The notes: a model not told the origin generated them from the sequence alone. A stretch of DNA of 43,192 nt from Gemmatimonadota bacterium (GCA_029863525.1 JAOTVL010000010.1:1-43192), one strand, 5' to 3'. Shown: positions 15,245-26,523, counted from the stretch's first letter. Program-made: numbers and translations.

Positions 15245-16132
15245 ATGCATCTGAATCCGACCGTCGCGACCCGTCCCGAAGCCATGGCCGATGTGCCCGG
15301 GATCTGCGAGCTGCCTTTGACCCGCGCGGTCGTGCAGTATCGCGACATGCACGAGATGGATACGCCGGGCGGTCGCATCGAGGACATCGGGCTGGCTCTG
15401 GTGATCGAAGGACGCTATGCGGCGACATCGGAGGTCGTGGATCTGGGCAGTGGAACAGTGAAGGTGCTAGACCTCAGCACCGAGCTGGTCGTCCTCGACT
15501 GGGTCTACGGCCCGACGATCGAGCATGTGGGTGAGCTCATCACTGCGGCCGCCGCGACTCGCGAAGCGGACGAGCTTCGGTCGTACAGCCGGAGGCTCGG
15601 GTTGAGCGTCCTGGAGCGGGTCGGCTTCGGTCCGCTGACGCGGCCCACGTTTCTCCGAATCGGCTTCCGGGATATCTGTCGGGACATGGATCTGCACGAG
15701 GGGACGTCGATTCGGATCGTCCTCGGAACCGGCCGGCTGACCAGGGTGCACCTCGACTACGATGCGTGCGCGCTCGTACTCAGAACCGCGTTCTACGAGC
15801 CCGACTCGGTGCTCGAGCGCGGGCTGTCCGAGGCGTTTCCCGCCGCCGACCTCCGGCGACAGGAGCCAGGCGGGCCGGCTGAAGCCATCGCCTATCACGT
15901 CCGGCTCCCGATTCCGACGACGCTCGCCGAGGCACGGGCCACGTTGGCGAGGATGCGACGCGGCCTGGCCTCACTGATGGCCCGATTCGAGCCCGATCGG
16001 TATGCCGCGCTCGAAAGCCTCATCGAGACCTTCGGCGCGCGCGAGACGTTGAGCTCACTTCAGATTCACGAGCCGCTGACGCACGTGGTGCCGGTCAAGC
16101 CGCCTATCCTCGGCTCCTACGTCATCCATTGA
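15245..16132 (+). CDS. Unknown 295-residue protein coupled to a domain-permuted paralogue
   Basis: A soluble, acidic protein with no signal peptide or membrane segment. It begins with HLNPTVATRPEAMADVPGIC. It alternates strand-like segments (TVKVLDLSTELVVLDWVYGP, TSIRIVLGTGRLTRVHLDYD) with helices, and ends with a helical part (AEARATLARMRRGLASLMAR) and a Pro-rich tail. No conserved enzyme motif is visible. The ATG at 15245 has GGAGAG six bases upstream, a good start. Its stop overlaps the TTG start of the next gene (TTGA), so the two products are probably made together. It lies between two members of the A/B-domain family but does not itself show either block. Confidence 0.55.
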   Translation: MHLNPTVATRPEAMADVPGICELPLTRAVVQYRDMHEMDTPGGRIEDIGLALVIEGRYAATSEVVDLGSGTVKVLDLSTELVVLDWVYGPTIEHVGELITAAAATREADELRSYSRRLGLSVLERVGFGPLTRPTFLRIGFRDICRDMDLHEGTSIRIVLGTGRLTRVHLDYDACALVLRTAFYEPDSVLERGLSEAFPAADLRRQEPGGPAEAIAYHVRLPIPTTLAEARATLARMRRGLASLMARFEPDRYAALESLIETFGARETLSSLQIHEPLTHVVPVKPPILGSYVIH

Positions 16133-16689
16133 GCGTGCCTGCCGCGCGGGCGGAGGCCATCTCGGGGGCCGAGCTCGCGATGCAGTACCAAGCCTACCGG
16201 CGACGGGAAGCACGAGGATTGATCGGGTTGCTTCCCGTCGGGGCGATCCGCCCCTTGTATCGACGAGCACTCAGGGAATCCGGTCAGCGTCCGGACCGCG
16301 ACGATCCGATGCGGCTTCTGGTTTCGTACTGCGAGCGGATCTTGCCGCTCCCGCCCTTCGAGATGTGGCTCGAGGATCGAGGCCGGTTTCCCGCCCAGCA
16401 CTGGGACGCGCTCGAGGGCTCTGCCGAGGTCCCTTCGCCCGCGAGTCCGGCGACGTTCGACGTTCGTACTTTCGCACGCGATTCGGTCGAATGGCGCGCG
16501 TGTCTGCGCGGATTTCGCGACCGCGACGTTTGGCGAGGCTTCATCGCCTTCGAGGACGCCGAGTCCGGGGACGCGGTGTATCGGACGGCGCTCATCTTCC
16601 GCGAGTCCGAGGCTTCGGAGCTCCGGGATCGTTTCCGGAGCTTCGAATCGGGCACCCTGGAGGCGTTTCTCCGGTCGGCTCTCCCGTGA
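16129..16689 (+). CDS. Unknown protein, two-domain (B-A) member of a local paralogous family
   Basis: A 186-residue soluble protein. Domain B comes first (about 16-95): AMQYQAYRRREARGLIGLL, then ERILPLPPFEMWLEDRGRFP. Domain A follows (about 118-186): EWRACLRGF, VWRGFIAF, YRTALIFRESEASEL and TLEAFLRSALP. Each line matches a segment of the protein at 14284-14967, but the order is swapped. The start is uncertain: TTG at 16129 overlaps the previous stop, GTG at 16135 and ATG at 16180 are alternatives, and none has a strong ribosome binding site. An imperfect hairpin with internal T and A runs (16688-16713) covers the stop codon. Function unknown. Confidence 0.6.
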   Translation: MSVPAARAEAISGAELAMQYQAYRRREARGLIGLLPVGAIRPLYRRALRESGQRPDRDDPMRLLVSYCERILPLPPFEMWLEDRGRFPAQHWDALEGSAEVPSPASPATFDVRTFARDSVEWRACLRGFRDRDVWRGFIAFEDAESGDAVYRTALIFRESEASELRDRFRSFESGTLEAFLRSALP

Positions 16690-16824
16690 CGACTTTTTTG
16701 TAAAAACCTCGTCGCAGGGGCAGGGTTTTGCGGATACTCTACGAGCCCTGAAAGCCGGTGTCTTGCTTCGACTTCCGCAATGTCCCACAAGACTCGCGAG
16801 CGCCGACCCACCCTTCGGGAACAC

Positions 16825-16885
16825 ATGGATTTCGGTTTTTGTCACATTTTGTAAGTCTATGTGTAACAATATGTTACGAATCCAT
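16825..16885. promoter_or_regulatory. AT-rich regulatory island with nested inverted repeats
   Basis: The 375-base gap 16690-17064 holds no convincing gene. Within it, GTAACA-ATA-TGTTAC (16863-16877) is a perfect 15-base palindrome. ATGGATT (16825-16831) and AATCCAT (16879-16885) form outer inverted arms. TTTTGT occurs twice exactly 10 bases apart (16837 and 16847). The AT content stands out from the GC-rich surroundings. The arrangement suits a promoter with operator upstream of the ribbon-helix-helix-like gene at 17065. No certain -35/-10 pair can be fixed. Confidence 0.5.
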
Positions 16886-17064
16886 ATGAATTTGGCTTTT
16901 CGTTGCCGGAGGGGGTTGCGCGCTGGCAATTCCGCCTTTACCGTTGTTCTCATTCGAGGTTGCTAGCACCTCCCCGCCGCCCTCTTCGACCCCTACGGCC
17001 GAGAGCCCCGGCACCCCCAGGAAAACGTAACTTTTTCACGCTCAACGTCGGGTCAGGTGTGCCT

Positions 17065-17271
17065 ATGTGGGAAACGCGTTCCGTGCAACTCTCCGTGAGG
17101 CTGCCGCGTGACATCGCCGCACAGGCGGAGGAGGTCCAGGAGAAGGACCCCGAGTTTCTGAGTCGCGTGGTTCTGTACGGTCTGACGCGTCGATCCATCT
17201 ATCGCCATCTGCGTCGGCACGACGAGGGTGGTGAGGAAGCTTCCTTGGAGGTCACACCCCCCGGACCCTGA
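17065..17271 (+). CDS. Small ribbon-helix-helix-like protein
   Basis: A 68-residue protein. RSVQLSVRLPRDIAAQAEEV has the short beta-strand plus first helix pattern of MetJ/Arc-type regulators, and DPEFLSRVVLYGLTRRSIYRHL would be the second helix with its basic end. The tail is acidic and Pro-rich (EEASLEVTPPGP), probably disordered. Such proteins bind DNA as dimers, usually at inverted or tandem repeats, and often regulate their own gene. A palindromic AT-rich region lies about 190 bases upstream. ATG at 17065 has AGG about 9 bases upstream. It precedes a block-B family gene by 124 bases. The fold call is from pattern only. Confidence 0.55.
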   Translation: MWETRSVQLSVRLPRDIAAQAEEVQEKDPEFLSRVVLYGLTRRSIYRHLRRHDEGGEEASLEVTPPGP

Positions 17272-17395
17272 TCGACCGGAAAAAGCTTGCGTTTCTGGGG
17301 CCCCGAGCCCAAACGTTGGCGCGACCGAAGCCTTCGGCTTCCTTTCGCACCCGTTTGAGCCGGGGCGTTTTCGTGTCCTGGTGGGGGGCATCAAC

Positions 17396-17734
17396 GTGGA
17401 CGCAGGCCACAAGGGCTCGGAAGAGCCACTCAACGTCCTGCGCGCCAAGTACCACGATTACTGCTCGGCGCAGGTCGCTGATCTTCTCGTGTACATGAGT
17501 CCCGACGAGATCTACTTGCTCGCGCATCGGGCGTACCGCGAGGAGGGTGGAGAGGGTGAGATCTCCTATGCGGAAATGGTACGGGTCGCGACGGACTGGC
17601 TTTCTAAGCGTGTCGCGTTGCCACCCTTCGACGTTTGGGTCGAGGACTACCGGGCGCACCCGGACCGATATCAGGAGTACTTCTTGGGGTTGTGGGAGTC
17701 GGAGGTCGACTCACTCGATGGTTCGGAGGCGTGA
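17396..17734 (+). CDS. Unknown protein, single-domain (B only) member of a local paralogous family
   Basis: A 112-residue acidic protein made almost entirely of block B: VLRAKYHDYCSAQVADLLVY, then PDEIYLLAHRAYREEG, and SKRVALPPFDVWVEDYRAHP. The Y-x2-Y start, the amphipathic middle and the LPPF-D-x-W-x-x-D end match the B blocks at 14284-14967 and 16129-16689. GTG at 17396 has GGTGGGGGG about seven bases upstream, which decides the start; the frame is open further upstream to 17228 without a binding site. It lies 18 bases from the convergent ssb stop. Block B alone implies it can fold independently. No function is known to me. Confidence 0.6.
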   Translation: MDAGHKGSEEPLNVLRAKYHDYCSAQVADLLVYMSPDEIYLLAHRAYREEGGEGEISYAEMVRVATDWLSKRVALPPFDVWVEDYRAHPDRYQEYFLGLWESEVDSLDGSEA

Positions 17735-17752
17735 AGGCACGTCGACGGGGCG

Positions 17753-18211
17753 TCAGAACGGTAGGTCGTCGTCCGGGTCGGTCATGCTCGGTGCGGGGCT
17801 GCCACCGCCGTAGTCGCCTTCATAGCCACCTGCAGAGGCTCCTTGCGTGCCCGAGTATCCACCCCCGGTCGAGGACCCCGTCGAGCCGAGCATGACCATT
17901 TCCTGGATGACGATGTCGGTCCAGTACTTCGTGCCGCCCTCGCCTTCGGTCTGGGAGTACTCGATCCGCCCCTCGACGTAGAGACGATCCCCTTTCTTCA
18001 CCCATTGTTCGACGACGTCGACCAAGCGGCCGAAGAAGGTGAGACGATGCCACTCCGTCTTTTCGTTCTTCTGACCCGAGTTCCGGTCGGTCCAGCTGCG
18101 GTTCGTGGCGAGCGACAGCTTCGCGACCCGGGCTCCGGAACCCGTGGCGCGGATCTCGGGGTCGTTTCCGACGTTCCCGATCAGCATGACTTTGTTGAGG
18201 GACCGACTCAT
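17753..18211 (-). CDS. ssb: Single-stranded DNA-binding protein
   Basis: A 152-residue protein of normal SSB length. The OB-fold (about 1-110) shows SLNKVMLIGNVGNDPEIR, LATNRSW, TEWHRLTFFGRLVDVVEQW, KGDRLYVEGRIEY and YWTDIVIQEMVMLG. A Gly/Ser-rich linker (GGGYSGTQGASAGGYEGDYG) leads to the acidic tip DPDDDLPF, the peptide that recruits partner repair and replication proteins. It coats single-stranded DNA as a tetramer. The start is ATG at 18211 with AGGAGCTC upstream; the frame is open further but without support. It is divergent from the enoyl-CoA hydratase gene across 155 bases. Confidence 0.97.
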   Translation of the reverse strand: MSRSLNKVMLIGNVGNDPEIRATGSGARVAKLSLATNRSWTDRNSGQKNEKTEWHRLTFFGRLVDVVEQWVKKGDRLYVEGRIEYSQTEGEGGTKYWTDIVIQEMVMLGSTGSSTGGGYSGTQGASAGGYEGDYGGGSPAPSMTDPDDDLPF

Positions 18212-18293
18212 GGGAGAGAGCTCCTGTGCGTTACCGCTTTGACGCCCCGACGGGGGCTTGAAGAGGCCGGAAGGTAAGCCGTGTGCCGAGGTT

Positions 18294-18321
18294 TTTCCAT
18301 CGCGGTACGGGTCGCTATCTT
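18294..18321 (+). promoter_or_regulatory. Possible promoter of the enoyl-CoA hydratase gene
   Basis: TTTCCA (18294-18299) and TATCTT (18316-18321), 16 bases apart, are four- to five-of-six matches to sigma-70 -35 and -10 boxes, 46 bases upstream of the start at 18367. Plausible by position, but unproven. Confidence 0.35.
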
Positions 18322-18366
18322 TCGCCCCCGAACCTCGTGAACGCACGCCCGGAGACACGGTACGAA

Positions 18367-19152
18367 ATGACCGACCTGAACTTCATCACCGTCGAGTGGG
18401 ACGCCGACCTCGCCATCGTAACCATCGATCGGCAGGACAAGCTCAACGCGCTCAATGCCGACGTCGTCCGCGAATTAGGAGAGGTTTTCTCCGGCCTCCA
18501 GGACGATGACAACGTCCTCGGTGTACTTCTTACAGGTGCGGGCACCAAGGCGTTCGTGGCCGGCGCGGACATCGGTGAGCTCGCGCAGATGGACTCGATC
18601 TCGGGAGTTCGGGTCAGCCGGGACGGGCAGGACGTCTTCCGCTCGATCGAGCGGTTTCCCAAGCCTGTCTTGGCGGCCGTCGGTGGCTACGCGCTCGGAG
18701 GGGGATGCGAGCTGGCCCTGGCGTGTCACATGCGGATCGCCAGCGACCGAGCCCGCTTCGGTCTCCCCGAAGTCGGGCTCGGCATCATCCCCGGCTACGG
18801 CGGGACGATTCGACTCGCGCGGCTGGTCGGTCTCGGGCGAGCGATCGAGCTCACCCTCACCGGTGACATGGTCGACGCCGAGCGCGCCCACGCGATCGGG
18901 TTGGTATCGAAGGTTACGGCCCCCGAAGAGTTGATGGACGAGGCGAAGGCCCTTTTGAGGAAGGTCACGTCCAAAGGTCCGGTGGCGATCCGGCTCGCCC
19001 TCGAATCGATGTACCGGGCGCTCGACACGTCGACCGCCGAGGCGCTCGACTACGAGTCCACCCTCTTCGGATTGCTGGCATCGACCGAAGACATGCGCGA
19101 AGGCATGCAGGCCTTCTTGGAGAAGCGGAAGGCGGACTTCCACGGGCGCTGA
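18367..19152 (+). CDS. Enoyl-CoA hydratase
   Basis: A 261-residue crotonase-fold enzyme that hydrates 2-enoyl-CoA to 3-hydroxyacyl-CoA. KAFVAGADIGELA at 61-73 carries the first oxyanion-hole segment, and YALGGGCELALACHMRIA the second with catalytic Glu115. The second catalytic Glu135 is in GLPEVGLGIIPGYGGT. Both acids being present favours true hydratase activity over other crotonase reactions. Length is standard. The start is ATG at 18367. With the 3-hydroxyacyl-CoA dehydrogenase (12169) and thiolase (10030) it completes three steps of fatty-acid or butyrate metabolism, although no acyl-CoA dehydrogenase lies in the window. Confidence 0.93.
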   Translation: MTDLNFITVEWDADLAIVTIDRQDKLNALNADVVRELGEVFSGLQDDDNVLGVLLTGAGTKAFVAGADIGELAQMDSISGVRVSRDGQDVFRSIERFPKPVLAAVGGYALGGGCELALACHMRIASDRARFGLPEVGLGIIPGYGGTIRLARLVGLGRAIELTLTGDMVDAERAHAIGLVSKVTAPEELMDEAKALLRKVTSKGPVAIRLALESMYRALDTSTAEALDYESTLFGLLASTEDMREGMQAFLEKRKADFHGR

Positions 19153-19246
19153 GCCCTGGCTTGTTCACGGTCGAGCGGAGCCCTCGACGGAGCTCGATCC
19201 CGTTAGATTCAACCATGTTTTCAGGGACCCTCCCGAGCAACGGGCC

Positions 19247-20367
19247 GTGCGGCTGACACGGCTGGCGATCCGCCACTTCCGGAACCTGCGGAACCAAGAT
19301 CTGGAGATGCCCTCCGAGGGGATCGCCCTGATCGGTGACAACGCCCAAGGGAAGACGAATTTCCTGGAGGCGATCTACTATCTCGAGACGCTTCGATCCT
19401 TCCGAGGAGCAAGCGACCCCCAGCTGATCACCTTCGGTGAAGACGTGTTTCGGGTCGTCGGTACGACCAAGCGAGAGGACGATGTGGACGGGCCGATCGA
19501 GCTCGCCGCGGCGTTCCAGCGTCGTGGCAAGCGAAAGAAGGTGACCGTGGATGGATCGGAGGTCGAACGACTCGCGGACGCGCTCGGGGCGCTGTCCGCT
19601 GTGATCTTCTCGCCGGCCGACATCGAGCTCGTGAGCGGTGGGCCTTCCGAGCGCCGGCGGTTTCTCAACATCGTCTTGTCTCTCAATCACCCCGGGTACG
19701 TGGCGGCGATCCAGGAGTACCGACAGGTCCTCCAGCGGAGGAATGCGTCCCTGAAATCGGGGGAATCCGCCTCGACCGTTGCCGCGTGGCAGCCGGCCCT
19801 CGTTCGTTCGGGGGCGCGGGTCATGACCGCTCGCCGGGACTGGATCGACGGCAAAGCGGAGGCGTTTGGCGACTACTACCATCGGGTCAGTGCGCGATCG
19901 AAGGGTGTCATGACCTACAGTCCCGATGTCTCGTTTCCGGAGGGTGCCGACACGGACGAGATCGAGTGCGCGTTTCGTGAATCGCTCCGCGACTCGGCCG
20001 ACACGGAACGTCGCCGGGGCGTGACAATGGTCGGCCCGCATCGGGACGACGTTCGCCTGCGGCTCGAAAACGAAGATGCCCGGCTCGATCTTCGTGACTT
20101 CGGTTCGGGGGGGCAGCGACGCACTGCGGCCTTTGCGCTCCGCTTGGTCGAGGCCGCAACGATTCGGGAGCGTCGGACTCGCGCACCCTTGATGCTCCTC
20201 GACGACGTGTTCGCCGAGCTGGATCCGGGCCGCAGCGAGCGCATCCTCGAGCTCATGGAGTCCGAGGACCTGGGTCAGGTCGTGCTCACGGCCCCCAAAG
20301 AGGCTGACGTCAGGCTTCGGCGAGATTCGCTCCCGCGGTGGCGCATCCAGGCGGGTGAGATCTCGAC

Positions 20368-20371
<4 letters not shown>
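19247..20371 (+). CDS. recF: DNA replication and repair protein RecF
   Basis: A 374-residue SMC-like ATPase that loads RecA at gaps with RecO and RecR. It starts with RLTRLAIRHFRNL, and has Walker A GDNAQGKTN at 30-38. The ABC signature region reads GSGGQRRTAAFALRLVEA, and Walker B is MLLDDVFAELD. Length is typical (about 360-380). The start is GTG at 19247. The stop overlaps the next ATG by four bases (ATGA), coupling it to the DUF721 gene and then gyrB, a common chromosome-origin order (dnaA-dnaN-recF-gyrB). dnaA and dnaN are not here, so the block is only partly conserved. Confidence 0.96.
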
Positions 20372-22666
<2,295 letters not shown>

Positions 22667-22708
22667 TCGCCGGACGAGGCGGCTCCGACCCACGGGACTG
22701 AGGCCTCT

Positions 22709-24103
22709 TCAGCCGACGAGCGCCTCGACGTCGATGAGCTGGGCATCATGGCGACGCGCGACCTCGCGGCGAAGCTCCCTCGGCGCGCGCCGGCCCGTGA
22801 ACACGACGCGGAGTCTGCGCTCGCGTCCGAAGCCGTATCGCGTTTCCCGCATCGAGCGTTCGATGGCGGTAAGCGGATCGGCACCCTCGTCGGCTCCGCT
22901 CCACCGGCATGTACCGTAGTACGCGGCCCCGGAAGAGAGGATGCCGGCGACCGGCAGATCGTACCCCGCGCCCCAAAGACTCCCTCCTTCGCGGGCGTTG
23001 GCGCCGAACGTCTCGATGGCGTCGAACGTCATGTGCTGCCTGCAGACGAGGGGAAAGACGGACTCGAGATGGTCGTCGACCCGCGGCCTGATCATGCGCG
23101 CGTAATAGTCACCGAGCTCGTTGCCGGAGGGTCGAGCGAGGCGTCGAAGAAAGACGAACCGGAACCAGAACGCGAAGAACGGATCCGTGATCGCGTACCG
23201 TGTCGAACGGCTCCGAGGCGGTGCGTCGATCGATCGGCGAGCGGCGATGAGCCCGAGCTCCACCAACCGCTTCAGATAGGGAGCGACTTGACCACTTCGG
23301 GTCAGGTCCGGTACGCCCGCGTGCACCGTCGCCCAGTCCGCTTCTCCGGCCGCGAGGGTGTGCATCACCGCGTAGTAGCGGGAAGGCGCCTGGACGTCGC
23401 GTTCCAGCCAAAGCGAACCGACGTCGGCGAGCGGCCCGTTCGGTGACATGAGCAACCGGCGGACGTTGGTCCCGACGGTGACCGACCGATCCAGGTGACC
23501 GACCACCGACGGAAGGCCACCAAAAACCCCGTATGCACGCACCTTACTCGCAGCAGTATGTCCCGGAAGAAGCTCGGCGACGGCGCGTAGCGGTAACGGG
23601 CCGATGGATAGGTGGGTGGTCGGGACGGTGGCACGCTCGTTGTCGACCTCGGCGAGGGAGCCCTCGGGACCCACGAGCACCAGGTGCAGGGTCGAGCCCT
23701 GTTCGGCAGCTCTGGCGAGCGCCCCGACCAACGCCTCGAGATGCCGGGCGCGCGCTTCGTCGAGGCGGTGGGCGTCGTCGAGAACCAGCACGAACGGGCG
23801 CCCTTCGGAAGACGCGGCGCCGACGAGTCGCTCGCCGATCTCGGCCCAGCCGCTCACCCCGGTCGGCGGAGGTGAGCCCTCCGCGCTCCACGAATGGAGT
23901 CGCTCGAGCAGCATTCGGCGCTGCACAGGATCGGGTAGGGGGGGGCAAGCGTGCACGCCCCCCCTATAGTCCGCTGCGACCCTTCGCAGGAGTGCGGACT
24001 TACCCCCGCCCCGGATCCCGGTCACGCGCACGAGCTGGGGCTCGCGCCGATCGAGCAACGATCGCAGGTGGCCGAGCTCCTTGGATCTTCCGACGAAAGG
24101 CAT
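22709..24103 (-). CDS. AAA ATPase of the ATPase_2/DUF234 family
   Basis: A 464-residue protein. FVGRSKELGHLRSLL is the N-terminal entry motif of ATPase_2 proteins, Walker A is GIRGGGKSALL, and Walker B is FVLVLDDAHRLDE. A winged-helix region (about 260-310) precedes RYAITDPFFAFWFRFVF, the hallmark of the C-terminal DUF234 domain, a nuclease-like fold. Such ATPases are common in archaea and some bacteria, with unknown targets. The Walker A has three glycines rather than the usual GxxGxGKT. The start is ATG at 24103, with AGAGGTG about 10 bases upstream; GTG at 24112 is too close to it. It diverges from the glutamine synthetase gene. Confidence 0.8.
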   Translation of the reverse strand: MPFVGRSKELGHLRSLLDRREPQLVRVTGIRGGGKSALLRRVAADYRGGVHACPPLPDPVQRRMLLERLHSWSAEGSPPPTGVSGWAEIGERLVGAASSEGRPFVLVLDDAHRLDEARARHLEALVGALARAAEQGSTLHLVLVGPEGSLAEVDNERATVPTTHLSIGPLPLRAVAELLPGHTAASKVRAYGVFGGLPSVVGHLDRSVTVGTNVRRLLMSPNGPLADVGSLWLERDVQAPSRYYAVMHTLAAGEADWATVHAGVPDLTRSGQVAPYLKRLVELGLIAARRSIDAPPRSRSTRYAITDPFFAFWFRFVFLRRLARPSGNELGDYYARMIRPRVDDHLESVFPLVCRQHMTFDAIETFGANAREGGSLWGAGYDLPVAGILSSGAAYYGTCRWSGADEGADPLTAIERSMRETRYGFGRERRLRVVFTGRRAPRELRREVARRHDAQLIDVEALVG

Positions 24104-24119
24104 CGATACCACACCTCTA

Positions 24120-24165
24120 TTGCAGTAACAATAGATATAATAGCGTAACTGAATTTATTTTAAGA
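24120..24165. promoter_or_regulatory. AT-rich divergent promoter region with imperfect inverted repeat
   Basis: An AT-rich stretch in the 148-base gap between the ATPase (minus) and the glutamine synthetase (plus). It contains a perfect TATAAT (24136-24141). CAGTAAC (24124-24130) and GTAACTG (24146-24152) form inverted arms with one mismatch, flanking the TATAAT; a regulator bound there would cover the -10. GTAACAATA (24125-24133) also occurs in the palindrome at 16863. No good -35 is seen for TATAAT. Confidence 0.5.
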
Positions 24166-24251
24166 AGAGCGGTTCGGCACTTGAGGAGAGGTGTCTTCGA
24201 GACGAGCTTCGACGCTCAGACTTCCCAGGCCCCCACGGAGACGCCCCACCC

Positions 24252-26432
24252 ATGAGCCGAGTGATTCCCCGCTTCGATACCCTTGCCGCAGCGAAGTACG
24301 ACTCGACGCCGGCGAACGCCAAGCGCCATCGCACCAACCTGGAGGAGGTTTTCGGAGAGAACCTCTTCGGACTCCACGAGATGAAGTCCCGCATGCCCAC
24401 GGCGCAGTACGAGGCGCTGCTCTCCACGGTGGAAAACGGCACCGAGCTCGATACGAGCGTCGCTGACGCCGTGGCGGCGGCCATGAAGGAATGGGCGCTC
24501 GAGAAGGGTGCGACGCACTATACGCACTGGTTTCAGCCGCTCACCGGGGCGACCGCTGAGAAGCACGACTCCTTCTTGAAGCCCACCGGGGACGGACGGG
24601 CCATCACGGAGTTCCGCGGAAAGGAGCTCGTCCAGGGCGAGCCCGACGCATCATCGTTCCCGTCGGGAGGCCTGCGCGCCACGTTCGAGGCCCGCGGCTA
24701 CACCGCATGGGATCCGACCTCGCCGGCGTTCATCATGGAAAGCGCCGGCGGAGCCTTTCTGTGCATCCCGACCGCATTCGCTTCGTGGGCCGGCGATGCG
24801 CTGGACAAGAAGACCCCGCTCCTTCGCTCGATGAATGCGATCGACGAGCAGGCCCGACGGGCACTGCGGTTGTTCGGTTCACCGCCCAAGGCCGTGAAGC
24901 CCACCTGCGGCGCCGAACAAGAGTTCTTCCTCGTCGACGAGGAGTTCTACTTCCGCCGGCCCGACCTCCAGACGTCGGGCCGCACGCTCTTCGGCACGAA
25001 GCCGCCGAAGGGTCAGGAAATGGACGACCACTACTTCGGGTCGATTCCTGCCCGCGTTCTCGAGTACATGAACGAGGTCGAGTTCGAGCTCTATCGCCTC
25101 GGGGTCCCGATCACGACCCGCCACAACGAGGTAGCGCCGGGTCAGTACGAGATGGCGCCGATATTCGAGGATGCGAACCAAGCGGCCGACCACCAGCAAT
25201 TGGTCATGTCGACGCTCCGACGCATCGCGCGTAAGTACGGACTCGTCTGCCTACTTCACGAGAAGCCGTTCCAGGGTGTGAACGGGAGCGGCAAGCACCT
25301 CAATTGGTCGTTGGGCACCGACGAGCAGAACCTGCTCGAGCCGGGCGACACTCCCCACGACAACATGCAGTTCCTTTTCTTCTGCTCGGCGGTGCTCAAA
25401 GCCGTTGCGGACCATCAGGACCTGCTCCGTGCAGCGGTGGCTCATGCGGGCAACGACCACCGACTGGGAGCCAATGAGGCGCCGCCTGCGATCATCTCCG
25501 CGTTCTGCGGCGATCAGCTTCAGGACATCTTCGAGCAGATCGAGCAGTCCGGCCAGGCGACGAGCAGCAAGCCGACCGGTCTACTCGGACTGGGCGTGAA
25601 GGTCCTGCCGAATCTCCCCAAGCACGCCGGCGACCGGAACCGGACGTCGCCATTCGCGTTCACGGGCAACAAGTGGGAGTTCCGGGCGCTCGGTTCGTCG
25701 CAGAGCGTCTCCTTCCCGGCCATGGTGCTGAACACGGTCGTGGCTGAGGCGATCGACGATCTGTCTACCAAGCTCGAGGCGGAGCTCGAAAAGGGCACTT
25801 CGTTCGACGACGCGCTGCGCGGTCTGCTCGCATCGGAGATCCACGAGTTCAAGCACATCATCTTCAACGGTGACAACTACTCGGACGACTGGGTCGCGGA
25901 AGCCGAGAAGCGTGGCTTACTGAACTTGGGTAGCACGATGGACGCGCTTCCGAAGATCGTGGACGAGAAGAACCTCGCCCTCTTCGAGAAGTACGGAGTC
26001 CTCTCGCACCGCGAGCTCGAGTCACGCTACGAGATCTACGTCGAGCAGTATTTCATGACGGTCAACATCGAGGGCGAGACAGCGCAGCACATGGCGCAGA
26101 CGATGATTCTGCCCGCAGCGACCCGGTACTTGAACGAGCTGCTCACCACTGCGGAGCGTGCGGACGAGCTCGGCATGAAGCTCGACGGGGTGCTCAAGAC
26201 CGCGGCGAAGGTCAATGAACTGGTTGATCGGCTCACGGAGACCCTCGAAGTGCTCGCGGCCCAGAACCAGGAGCTGGGTGGGGACGACGTCGTCTCCAAG
26301 GCGGTCCACATGCGCGAGAATATCATCCCGGCGATGAACGCCGTGCGCGACGTGGCCGATCGCCTCGAGCGGATCGTGCCGGACGACCTGTGGCCGGTGC
26401 CGACGTACCGGGACATGCTGTTCGTGAAGTAA
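24252..26432 (+). CDS. glnN: Glutamine synthetase type III
   Basis: A 726-residue GSIII enzyme, making glutamine from glutamate, ammonia and ATP. It is far longer than type I (about 470), as usual for the class. Its N-terminal GSIII block includes [18 protein letters not shown]. The catalytic domain has [54 protein letters not shown] and [14 protein letters not shown], with [20 protein letters not shown] near 465-485. A long helical C-terminus follows. ATG at 24252 has GGAG about 12 bases upstream. No glnB or amtB is adjacent, so nitrogen control must act elsewhere or through the AT-rich promoter region. A strong terminator follows. Confidence 0.95.
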   Translation: MSRVIPRFDTLAAAKYDSTPANAKRHRTNLEEVFGENLFGLHEMKSRMPTAQYEALLSTVENGTELDTSVADAVAAAMKEWALEKGATHYTHWFQPLTGATAEKHDSFLKPTGDGRAITEFRGKELVQGEPDASSFPSGGLRATFEARGYTAWDPTSPAFIMESAGGAFLCIPTAFASWAGDALDKKTPLLRSMNAIDEQARRALRLFGSPPKAVKPTCGAEQEFFLVDEEFYFRRPDLQTSGRTLFGTKPPKGQEMDDHYFGSIPARVLEYMNEVEFELYRLGVPITTRHNEVAPGQYEMAPIFEDANQAADHQQLVMSTLRRIARKYGLVCLLHEKPFQGVNGSGKHLNWSLGTDEQNLLEPGDTPHDNMQFLFFCSAVLKAVADHQDLLRAAVAHAGNDHRLGANEAPPAIISAFCGDQLQDIFEQIEQSGQATSSKPTGLLGLGVKVLPNLPKHAGDRNRTSPFAFTGNKWEFRALGSSQSVSFPAMVLNTVVAEAIDDLSTKLEAELEKGTSFDDALRGLLASEIHEFKHIIFNGDNYSDDWVAEAEKRGLLNLGSTMDALPKIVDEKNLALFEKYGVLSHRELESRYEIYVEQYFMTVNIEGETAQHMAQTMILPAATRYLNELLTTAERADELGMKLDGVLKTAAKVNELVDRLTETLEVLAAQNQELGGDDVVSKAVHMRENIIPAMNAVRDVADRLERIVPDDLWPVPTYRDMLFVK

Positions 26433-26473
26433 GCGATACGGCGACATCGCTTCGCGACGTGGTGTAGCTGGCG

Positions 26474-26523
26474 CGGGTTCCCGACGGCCGCTTCGGACTG
26501 TCGGGAACCCGTGCCGCCGTTTT
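26474..26523 (+). terminator. Terminator hairpin after glnN
   Basis: CGGGTTCCCGAC (26474-26485) and GTCGGGAACCCG (26500-26511) are perfect 12-base arms around a 14-base loop that can itself pair (CCG/CGG). Four T residues follow at 26520-26523. The short delay before the T run makes it a moderate intrinsic terminator. Confidence 0.75.

Noticed and set aside
14671-15534. Plus-strand frame across the divergent 14968-15244 gap
   Set aside because: It overlaps two better genes in the wrong frame or strand, has no ribosome binding site and no recognisable motif.
16688-16713. GACGA/TCGTC hairpin with T and A runs at the end of the B-A protein gene
   Set aside because: The T run lies inside the stem rather than after it; terminator function is doubtful, so it is only mentioned in the gene entry.
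16763-16966. Small frame in the AT-rich region before the ribbon-helix-helix-like gene
   Set aside because: TTG start with no ribosome binding site, crosses the palindrome, and composition is unlike a protein of this genome.
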